The notes under the pieces are model-generated. The model ran no database searches. It saw nothing but the letters and a program-made list of their open reading frames with translations, and had not been told where the DNA came from. The position numbers and the translations under genes are program-made. A stretch of 64,000 nt of DNA from positions 2,024,501 through 2,088,500 of the forward strand of contig CP073213.1 of assembly GCA_020342235.1 (NCBI GenBank), in the 5' to 3' direction. This document shows, in pieces, positions 57,285 through 64,000 of this stretch. Position 1 is the stretch's first letter. Each line of letters opens with the position of its first letter. This DNA comes from Saccharomycopsis phalli. Lineage: Eukaryota; Ascomycota; Saccharomycetes; Ascoideales; Saccharomycopsidaceae.

Positions 57285-58895
57285 ATGGGATTATTTCGGT
57301 CTAGAAATCGAGGATCAAAAGTCTCAGAGTCCCTGTACCGGTCCAGCAACGGCTCAGCTCTACCACCTATTAGCCAGTACGTGCCGCACAAATCCAACTA
57401 CCAGCGTCCGTACGAGAGCGAGAATGACTACAAGACAAGGCTCAACACGTCGAAAAACCGAAGGACGGCTCCATCAAATGCCGGGTTGGCTGCTGCTGCT
57501 GCTCTCAAAAACTCAAGACCAAAAAGCGCGAACGAGTTCCGGACCAATTTATTATCGCGGATTGAAGAGCAGCCTTCGCGAAGCAACTCGTATAAACAGG
57601 CAAAGGGGCCCAAACCCAAGGCTGCTGGCGATATTCATCAGTTAAGCTCGTATAAAAACCGAGCCCCAGAGGGTCGGGGCTATTCCTTCTCGCGAAGCCA
57701 GTCTCTTGGGTCATTCAACCGGACGAATTCGCTTGACAGCCGGTCGCTCGGGTTCCAGGGAAGAGCGAATTCGTTGGGTGTTGACAGCCGAACCAGCTCG
57801 TTTGGTGGGCGAAAGATGTCCATGACGAGTATGCTTAGTCAAGGGCTGATTGATTTGGAGGACATGTCGATCCAGTCTACCATCACCAAGCGAGGGAATG
57901 TCTTGGTGAAGCAGACCAAGATAATTGATTCGCAAGGCGTAACGAGAAAGATCATCACCAAGACGATTAAAAAAGTTGGCAATTATGAGGTGGTGAAGCA
58001 CAACGTTGTCAACTTGTCGCCTGGGGACGAGGAAACCGACATCAACAAAATCGCAGAGTTGGCTGCCTTGGAGGAGTTGGAGGACTCTGACGAGGAGTTG
58101 TTTGTCAACGAAGGGGCTGTAGACCATTTCAAGGGTTTTGACGGGAACAGCGAGGACGCGTCGGACTTTTTGAAGAAGGAGAATGTGCCGACAATCCGGG
58201 TTGTCACCCCGCAAGAGTCGCCAAAGAAAACCAGCGAGCTTGGCATTATGGAGTACCATCCGGTTGAAATGGTTCCTGGAAGCGATCCAAAGGCGTCGTT
58301 GGAGATATACACGGACGCAGAGTCTCCTGGAAAGAAGATGGACAATTCGGACGCGGTCTCGGGGAAATCAGTCAAGACCAACCGGTCCAAGGTGAGCTTT
58401 AAAGGCGTCGAGGTCATTGACGACTCGCGGCCTCTGACTGCGAAGCTCAGTGACAGCGAAATGTACGAGGCGGCATTCAAGGCGGCGCAAGAGAAGGTAT
58501 TTGGCAAGGAGCCGGTGAAGAAGGTTGTCGAGAGAAAGAACTCGCGGTCTTCGTTTGAGAGAATCAAGCCGTCACAGGAGAAGCAGCATGAGATGAGGCT
58601 GGCGGAGAGTGGGCGACGATACTCGCTCCGCGAGTCACCTAAACTAGGCAAAAAGGGCTCAATAGCGAGTCTACGATCTACAGGGACAGCACAGGCGAAC
58701 TCGCATTGGTTGAGTATGCGGAAGGAGAAGAAGTATTTGCGTGAAAAGGATAAGCTTGAGCAGATGAATCTCCAAGAGGAGATTAGAAAGGCCCAGGAGC
58801 GGGCGATGCAGCCAGAGCAACAGGTGGAGCCTGAATCGGAGCTGCTGCACAAGAAGAAGTGGTTTTTGTTTTTCAAGTTGAAGGCCAAGGCTTGA
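57285..58895 (+). CDS. Basic disordered protein, possible Seg1/eisosome-like factor
   Basis: 536 residues, no membrane span. N-terminal third Ser/Arg/Asn-rich (repeated RTNSLDSRSLGF / RANSLGVDSRTSSF motifs that look like phosphosites). The most conserved-looking segment is GNVLVKQTKIIDSQGVTRKI and ITKTIKKVGNYEVVKHNVV (about residues 203-243). This Thr/Lys strand pattern is reminiscent of the TTTTMVK...KTIRQ block I recall in yeast eisosome proteins Seg1 and Eis1. Acidic middle, charged coiled coil (KEKKYLREKDKLEQMNLQEE), and an unusual hydrophobic-basic end KKKWFLFFKLKAKA that could bind membrane. Function is a guess; the gene itself is well supported by length and codon use. Confidence 0.5.
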   Translation: MGLFRSRNRGSKVSESLYRSSNGSALPPISQYVPHKSNYQRPYESENDYKTRLNTSKNRRTAPSNAGLAAAAALKNSRPKSANEFRTNLLSRIEEQPSRSNSYKQAKGPKPKAAGDIHQLSSYKNRAPEGRGYSFSRSQSLGSFNRTNSLDSRSLGFQGRANSLGVDSRTSSFGGRKMSMTSMLSQGLIDLEDMSIQSTITKRGNVLVKQTKIIDSQGVTRKIITKTIKKVGNYEVVKHNVVNLSPGDEETDINKIAELAALEELEDSDEELFVNEGAVDHFKGFDGNSEDASDFLKKENVPTIRVVTPQESPKKTSELGIMEYHPVEMVPGSDPKASLEIYTDAESPGKKMDNSDAVSGKSVKTNRSKVSFKGVEVIDDSRPLTAKLSDSEMYEAAFKAAQEKVFGKEPVKKVVERKNSRSSFERIKPSQEKQHEMRLAESGRRYSLRESPKLGKKGSIASLRSTGTAQANSHWLSMRKEKKYLREKDKLEQMNLQEEIRKAQERAMQPEQQVEPESELLHKKKWFLFFKLKAKA

Positions 58896-59172
58896 AATGA
58901 GCTAGTTGTTTAGAGCTGAACATTTAATGCAGACTAATGAAGCAATGTAGAACCGATGTAAGGTCGTGTTTTCTAGTATAGGTATAGTGAGTAAATTTGG
59001 TAACAAGGGCGATCTGTTTCTTATGACTATTATATTGACTTCAAATTGAAGATTGGTTTTTACTGGGTTGATATGTTTTCCTTGGTACTGTTGGTTCTGG
59101 ATGTTCTGAAGGAAGTGTCGAATAGCCATGTTTCCGGGGAGTCTAAAGACAAGAATGATATTATAAATGACG

Positions 59173-59250
59173 TAGCATAGTAAATGAATAGCATAGTAAA
59201 TGAATAGCATAGTAAATGAATAGCATAGTAAATGAATAGCATAGTAAATA
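59173..59250 (+). repeat. 16-bp tandem array (tagcatagtaaatgaa)
   Basis: About 4.8 nearly perfect units of tagcatagtaaatgaa, running directly into the TAA microsatellite that begins dispersed element copy C. The array keeps frames open on the minus strand and produces spurious ORFs there. Confidence 0.9.
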
Positions 59251-59410
59251 ATAATAATAATGTTGATTTACTTCTATAGCTATACTAGGCTTCCCAGAAG
59301 GGTGAGATTGATATTTCACCGTCTAAAAATACTAAGGACGGCGCCACTAATTTTGGAGTCGAGAGAAAACCCTTTGAATGGGGATAAAAACTTTCGACTT
59401 GATCTTTAAG
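59247..59410 (+). repeat. Short dispersed repeat, copy C (most diverged)
   Basis: Starts with taataataataat, then tatagctatactaggcttcccagaag, the hairpin ccgtc-taaaaatactaag-gacgg, gagaaaaccctttgaa and ctttcgacttgatcttta. The order of all shared words is the same as in copies A and B but with more differences. Its perfect five-base-pair hairpin stem is kept. Confidence 0.7.
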
Positions 59411-59862
59411 GAACTGTTGAAGAGAGATGACTCAGAAAGAGCTATGGAAGACAATATATAGCTCAATACAAATAAATATAATTATAGTATGTGAAATAAT
59501 AGGAGTAATGACATATTATTATAGTACGTAACATAATAGGAGTGATAACATATTTTACAGTAAATGAAATAAAGTGAATAAAACGTGGATAAAACGTGGA
59601 TAAGTAAGCGAGAATAAAACGTGGATAATGTCCGGCAAGCTCAGAAGCCCTGGCGATCTAATGCAAGATTGACTATTAATTTAGCCAAAATAGTAATTAG
59701 GGCATCACCAATTTTTCAACCTTTGACAAGAATTGTAATCTGGTGGTTGATTTTCTTGTGTTTGGCCATTGTATTGAAATACAACATTGTGACGATACTC
59801 AGACGACACTCACACAACATTGAGACAACACTCAGACACTCAGACAATATCCAACCATCTCA

Positions 59863-62133
59863 ATGACCCAGCCCAACTCACTGACACCGTTGCTCAACTC
59901 CCCAAAGGCCCACCCGTCGCTTCTCAGCCGGCCTGGCAACAGCTCCAACACAGGATACGTCCGGTCGATTTCCTCGGTGAAATCTCCTCAGCGACGCAAA
60001 CATGTGGGGCAGACCCCGTTGGCACATGTGCAGTCTGACAGCGAGACGTCGTCGTTGGACATTGGCAAGAGCCGGGGCAATGGAAACACGCGGTTTGCGG
60101 AGGAGTGTGGGGACCCCGACTGCCGGAACGACCACTTGACGGACCCAGATGTGGTTGAGTCGTATCCAATTGACGGCGGGGTGCCGATTGCGGAGATCGT
60201 GGCGTACTACTTGCCAATCTGCCTGTGGCTCCCGACGTACGGCTGGGGGAAGTTTGTGGGCGACATGATTGCCGGAGTGACGTTGGCGTCGTTCCAGATC
60301 CCGCTTTCGCTCAGCTATGCCACGACGTTGGCGCACGTGCCGACGATCTGCGGGTTGTACGGGCTCATTGTGCCGCCGGTGATCTATCTGATCTTCGGGT
60401 CGGTGCCGCAGATGATTGTGGGGCCCGAGGGCGCGATTTCGTTGGTTGTGGGTCAGGCGGTGGAGCCGATCATGAAGCACCGCCGGCACGAGCTCGAGCC
60501 GCTGGAGCTTGTGGTGGCGATCTCCGCGCTCTCTGGCGGGGTGCTCTTGGGCTGCGGGCTTTTGCGGTTCGGGTTCTTGGAGAACGTGCTCAACGAGGCG
60601 TTGCTCAGCGGGTTTATCTCGGCAGTGGGTGTGGTGATGATCATCAACGGGCTCATTGACGAGTGTAGGCTCCACGGGGTGTTTCTGGCGCTCCCGGGCC
60701 ACGCGCATTCGCCGGTGGAGAAGTTGTGGTTTTTGGTGTCGCACGGGCGCCAGGCGCACCTTCCCACGGTGATTGTGTCGCTCTGCGCGTTCATTCTCAT
60801 TGTGAGCTTGCGGATCTTGAAGCGCACGTTGCAGGGCCAGAAACGCTTAATGGCCACCAACAAATGGGCCAAGCTGTTTGCCATCTCGTTCCCCGAGATC
60901 TTGACCGTGGTGGTGTTCACCATAGCCGTGTCGTACGCATACGACTTTGAGGCTTTGGGCATCGAAATCCTCGGGGAAATCAAGGCCAGCGACTTCAAGT
61001 TCGTGTTCCCGGGCAAGATCCTTGCGAAATTCCGCCCGCTGGAGTTCTTCCACCTTCTTGTCAGCACCTCAGTGGTGGTGGCCATTCTCGGCTTCTTTGA
61101 AAGCACCACCGCGTCCAAGTCGTTGGGCACAAAGTACGACTTGCCCATCTCGTCGAACCGCGAGTTGGTCGCATTGGGCGCCATCAACATCGTCGGCGGA
61201 TGCTTCTGCGGGCTCCCGTCGTTTGGCGGCTACGGCCGGTCCAAGGTGAATGCGCTTCTGGGCGCCCAGACCACATTGTCGGGCGCGTTCATGGGCTTGG
61301 TCACGTTGCTCATGACCTTGTACCTCCTCCCGTTCTTGTACTGCCTCCCTGTGTGCGCATTGTCGGTGGTATCCACCATCATCGGCTTGTCGCTCTTGGA
61401 AGAGGCCCCGCACAGTGTCATGTTCCACTGGCGCGCCCGCGGCTACAACGAGTTGATCACCTTTGTCATCACCATCGTCGCCACGCTCTTCTCGTCCATC
61501 GAGCTCGGCATCGGCTTGGGCGTCGGCTACTCGTTGCTCCGCTTGATCAAACACTGCACCCAGTCCCGTATCCAGATCCTCGCGCGGTTTGCAGGTAATG
61601 ACGAGTTCATCAACGCCGACCAACCAATGTTCGACTCCCGCAAGGTCAACGAGGACATCTTGTTGTTGCAGGAGATAGAGGGATGCTTGATCATCAAGAT
61701 CCCCGAGCCGTTGACTTTCACCAACGCCGACGACTTGAAGACCCGCATCAAGCGCTTGGAGAACTACGGAACCAACAAACGGCACCCAGCGTCCCGCAGA
61801 ACCCGCTTCTCCTCCATGACCCGTAACGTGGTCTTCGACGTCCACGGCATGACCTCCATCGACAGCTCCGCCGCACTTCTCTTGAAGCAGCAGCTCCAGT
61901 CGTACCAGCGGCGCGGAATCAGAGTGTATCTCTGCCGCATGCCCAACAACGCCAGAATGGTGCGCCGTCTTACCGACACCGGCATCTTCGACTTGGTCCA
62001 GCACCGCCTGCTGGGTATCCCGGTGTTTCGCACTATCCAGGAGGCCCTCGACCGGGTCGACGAGCAGGAAAATGTCTACGCTGATGACTACAGTATATAT
62101 TCCGCAACCACAATCCCTGCTCTAGGGACGTGA
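59863..62133 (+). CDS. SulP-family anion transporter with STAS domain, YPR003C type
   Basis: 756 residues. Hydrophilic N-terminus (about 1-105), then a SulP membrane domain of roughly 12-14 segments: GDMIAGVTLASFQIPLSLSYA, HVPTICGLYGLIVPP, FGSVPQMIVGPEGAISLVVG, FFESTTASKSLGTKYDLP and SSNRELVALGAINI. A C-terminal STAS domain (about 600-730) contains the loop HGMTSIDSSAALLLKQQL. It resembles the poorly characterised S. cerevisiae YPR003C more than the sulfate permeases Sul1/Sul2; substrate therefore unknown. GC-rich. CTG codons occur at positions where, from memory, YPR003C has Ser (before WLP) and Gly (before I-F-G), consistent with CUG read as Ser. Confidence 0.9.
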   Translation: MTQPNSLTPLLNSPKAHPSLLSRPGNSSNTGYVRSISSVKSPQRRKHVGQTPLAHVQSDSETSSLDIGKSRGNGNTRFAEECGDPDCRNDHLTDPDVVESYPIDGGVPIAEIVAYYLPICLWLPTYGWGKFVGDMIAGVTLASFQIPLSLSYATTLAHVPTICGLYGLIVPPVIYLIFGSVPQMIVGPEGAISLVVGQAVEPIMKHRRHELEPLELVVAISALSGGVLLGCGLLRFGFLENVLNEALLSGFISAVGVVMIINGLIDECRLHGVFLALPGHAHSPVEKLWFLVSHGRQAHLPTVIVSLCAFILIVSLRILKRTLQGQKRLMATNKWAKLFAISFPEILTVVVFTIAVSYAYDFEALGIEILGEIKASDFKFVFPGKILAKFRPLEFFHLLVSTSVVVAILGFFESTTASKSLGTKYDLPISSNRELVALGAINIVGGCFCGLPSFGGYGRSKVNALLGAQTTLSGAFMGLVTLLMTLYLLPFLYCLPVCALSVVSTIIGLSLLEEAPHSVMFHWRARGYNELITFVITIVATLFSSIELGIGLGVGYSLLRLIKHCTQSRIQILARFAGNDEFINADQPMFDSRKVNEDILLLQEIEGCLIIKIPEPLTFTNADDLKTRIKRLENYGTNKRHPASRRTRFSSMTRNVVFDVHGMTSIDSSAALLLKQQLQSYQRRGIRVYLCRMPNNARMVRRLTDTGIFDLVQHRLLGIPVFRTIQEALDRVDEQENVYADDYSIYSATTIPALGT

Positions 62134-62780
62134 GTGAAGTTTCGAAACCTCAGCAATGTGTACATGGATCTCAAGAGTCGGGAAATTTTTGTAACGTGAA
62201 ATCTCAAGTGTCCAGGAGGGCTATCACCTCCAATGACCTAGGCAAAAGCTCAATGCTCCTCGAGTGTCAGATTCTCTACATTTACACCATCTCTAGTGGG
62301 AAGTTTCATGTTGCAGTGTTTTCTTCCGACTACATGGCCGTTCTGAGTCGTGGACGGCAAAGTATAAACCTCCTCTGGGAGCCTAGTATAAATATAGCCT
62401 TAATAAATGGTATTATTATTTTTATTATTACATCTCAGTCGGGAAAATTTCGCAACGTGAGGAGCTAACAGCCGGGAAAATCTTGTAACGTGCGCTTGGA
62501 TCTTAAGTAGGTCACGGGAAAAACTTTTTTAGCTCAAGATGCCGTTGCCCCGCCCCCACATTTGCGAGAGCATGTGCCTGGCCAGAGGGGGAGGGGCGTG
62601 GAAATCCCGCAGACGTTAGACTAGGTTTACATACCAAATATTTCTGAAATCACACTCTTCCCTGGATATCAATCGCAGTTGTGCTGCGGATTTGCTGTGT
62701 ACGCCCATTTTTTCTTTTTCGCACCTGACTTGTATTCTCTTACAGTATCGCATCAAAAAAAGTCCCAGCACCTTATCTAC
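62134..62780. other. Spacer with copy D and three gtaacgtg repeats
   Basis: 647 bp between the transporter stop and the zinc-finger gene. Three related blocks of about 21 bp, (t/c)cgggaaa...gtaacgtg, lie at 62178-62198, 62439-62459 and 62471-62492; dispersed element copy D sits between the first and second. The last 250 bp, with a pyrimidine-rich stretch around 62700-62745, are the probable promoter of the zinc-finger gene. Confidence 0.6.
62221..62431 (-). repeat. Short dispersed repeat, copy D (reverse orientation)
   Basis: Read on the minus strand: TAA-rich microsatellite, tttattaaggctatattta, aggctcccagaggaggttta, hairpin ccgtccacgactcagaacgg, agaaaacactgcaac, and the right end gagcttttgcctaggtcatt plus gaggtga shared with copy B. 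It is the only inverted copy in the window. Confidence 0.78.
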
Positions 62781-64000
62781 ATGCCTCCCACCAGAAGATA
62801 TATATGCTCCTTCTGCGCAAAGTCCTTCTCCAGATCGGAGCACAAGACTAGGCATGAGAGGTCCCACACCAATGAAAAGCCCTTTAGTTGCAGCATTTGC
62901 TTTGCAAAGTTTGTCCGCAGAGACTTGCTACAGCGTCACTTGAGAACCGTCCACAACGAACTGAATCCTTCCCGGCTAATCAACACCGCTCCCCTGACCG
63001 AAGAAGACGAAAAGCAAGAGCCTCCAATTGTCTCCGAGGAAGTCGCCAGCGATCAAACCTCCCCAGAAGTGCCGGCCCCCGAAGATGCTGCCGACCCAGA
63101 TTTGATGTCCTCCAGCATCATTTCGTCCATCTTCTACTCGCTCAGCGAACGCAATCTCATCTTGCTCTTGACATTGAGCAAGAAGTTTGCCAACCTAGGC
63201 TTGAAGGACGGCAAATTGGTGCCGCCAGCCATCAGCGAACCAGAGCACCCTTCCAACCTGATCATCACCAGCTCCAAGATCCTGAACTACCTATTAATCT
63301 GGGGGACCATCTCCAATATCAAGTTCCCAATCATATTGAATCTCAACAAACTATTGACCGTCAGCTCCTTGCCCGAAAACTCTCAGAGCAGCGTGTACAC
63401 CTCCAGCTTGTTCTACGCAGTTTTGGCGTTTGGCGCCGCAGAATACGGCCAGTTCAATGACTGTATCAAGCTCACAAACACCTGCTGGGACTTGGTGATT
63501 GAAAAAATGAGCACCCCGGAACAAATCATCGAGCCTCTCACAATCCTCGCCTACATCTCCTTCAACTATCTCCAGGAATTGTACTACTACAAAAACGAAC
63601 CACAGTACAATACCATCAACACCATCTCGATCCACACCATCTTCCAGTGCTTAAACGACGTCATCTTTCTCTTAGTGACAAACGACTCCGACACCAAGCC
63701 CAAAAACTCACACGGGAGCGTCTCCCTAAGCACAATTAATTACTACAAACTGCGCGGGTTACCTGTTCCTCCAGAAATAATAAACTCCGGCCCTTCAAAT
63801 GCCCCCTCGCAAGACGAGGAACTCTTCAATTATTGGTACGCTTACAACTTATTATCGTCGTACTCCCTCAACTTTGGAAAGCCCACGCCTCTGATCCATG
63901 GCCCATTCCTAAGCAAGATCTTGCCTACCAACAATGACTATCACCTCATGTCTTCCGAGTCACAGGTTTCCAAGGATGGCAGTGCCAATGAAAAGAAAAT
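62781..64000 (+). CDS. Adr1-like C2H2 zinc-finger transcription factor, 3' end missing
   Basis: Open from the ATG at 62781 to the window edge (about 406 codons seen). Two classical fingers: C9-C12-H25-H29 and C37-C40-H53-H58, joined by a TNEKPF linker, with ERSHTNEKPF and VRRDLLQRHLRTVH, the arrangement of the Adr1 family. An acidic linker follows, and then a helical region (SSIISSIFYSLSERNLILLL, ILNYLLIWGTISNIKFPIIL) resembling the fungal-specific transcription-factor middle domain. Yeast Adr1 activates peroxisomal and non-fermentative carbon genes, but several paralogous families share these fingers, so the targets here are unknown. Codons ctg at finger-distal positions may encode Ser. Confidence 0.85.
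   Translation, partial: MPPTRRYICSFCAKSFSRSEHKTRHERSHTNEKPFSCSICFAKFVRRDLLQRHLRTVHNELNPSRLINTAPLTEEDEKQEPPIVSEEVASDQTSPEVPAPEDAADPDLMSSSIISSIFYSLSERNLILLLTLSKKFANLGLKDGKLVPPAISEPEHPSNLIITSSKILNYLLIWGTISNIKFPIILNLNKLLTVSSLPENSQSSVYTSSLFYAVLAFGAAEYGQFNDCIKLTNTCWDLVIEKMSTPEQIIEPLTILAYISFNYLQELYYYKNEPQYNTINTISIHTIFQCLNDVIFLLVTNDSDTKPKNSHGSVSLSTINYYKLRGLPVPPEIINSGPSNAPSQDEELFNYWYAYNLLSSYSLNFGKPTPLIHGPFLSKILPTNNDYHLMSSESQVSKDGSANEKK

Larger units (their letters stand above)
58896..59862. other. Spacer with 16-bp array and dispersed element copy C
   Basis: 967 bp before the SulP transporter gene. It contains a 16-bp array at 59173-59250, dispersed element copy C at 59247-59410, a 35-bp imperfect duplication (tagta(t/c)gt(g/a)a(a/c)ataataggagt) at 59485-59560, and three aataaaacgtggat units at 59577-59630. 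The remaining 230 bp form the promoter. No gene recognised. Confidence 0.6.

Overview
This window is nuclear DNA of a budding yeast (Saccharomycotina). Genes are compact and mostly intronless. They include fungal marker genes (SEC16, EFG1, YME2, SSY5, AVO1, HRR25, SFK1), an intron-bearing tRNA-Tyr, and two protein genes with tiny GTAAGT...CTAAC...AG introns. CTG codons are strongly depleted even in GC-rich genes: only about three of roughly thirty leucines in the lipoate ligase gene. Several CTGs fall where relatives have Ser or another small or polar residue. This points to a CUG-Ser (CTG clade) yeast, so CTG-encoded residues quoted as Leu here may be Ser. The species cannot be named from the sequence.

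Layout, left to right. 1-16 kb: the 3' part of SEC16 (COPII), a mitochondrial lipoate ligase (AIM22/LIP3), the APSES regulator EFG1 with a long upstream region, an Mks1-like regulator, the i-AAA protease YME1 and a DSF2/nif1-like Sel1-repeat protein. 17-31 kb: a malate dehydrogenase with a peroxisomal-type C-terminus, protein disulfide isomerase PDI1, the divergent pair FUN12 (eIF5B) and YME2, and a GH2 beta-mannosidase. 31-39 kb: a basic amino-acid permease, the spliced TMH11, a possible Pex11-like protein, SFK1 and SSY5 (protease of the SPS amino-acid sensor). 38-55 kb: AVO1 (TORC2), spliced FYV6, an unrecognised 548-residue protein, HCS1, tRNA-Tyr, HRR25, a DUF1992 mitochondrial protein, TRAPPC11, an Ivy1-like protein and ADK1. 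57-64 kb: a basic, probably cortical protein of possible Seg1 type, a YPR003C-type SulP transporter with a STAS domain, and the start of an Adr1-like zinc-finger regulator that runs off the right edge.

The genes are mostly core housekeeping functions: secretion (SEC16, TRAPPC11, PDI1), mitochondria (AIM22, YME1, YME2, TMH11, the DUF1992 protein), signalling (AVO1, HRR25, SSY5, EFG1) and translation (FUN12). The permease and SSY5 are both on the amino-acid sensing axis and lie about 3 kb apart. The beta-mannosidase is the clearest accessory function.

The least expected material is in the spacers. A short dispersed repeat of about 150-230 bp occurs four times (around 11.7, 21.7, 59.2 and 62.2-62.4 kb). 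Each copy abuts a TAA/ATA microsatellite, carries a conserved AGGCTCCCAGAGGAG-like core and a small conserved hairpin, and sits beside or inside a tandem array. Most long spacers also carry their own private degenerate minisatellite. No CRISPR array, complete transposon or retroelement was recognised.
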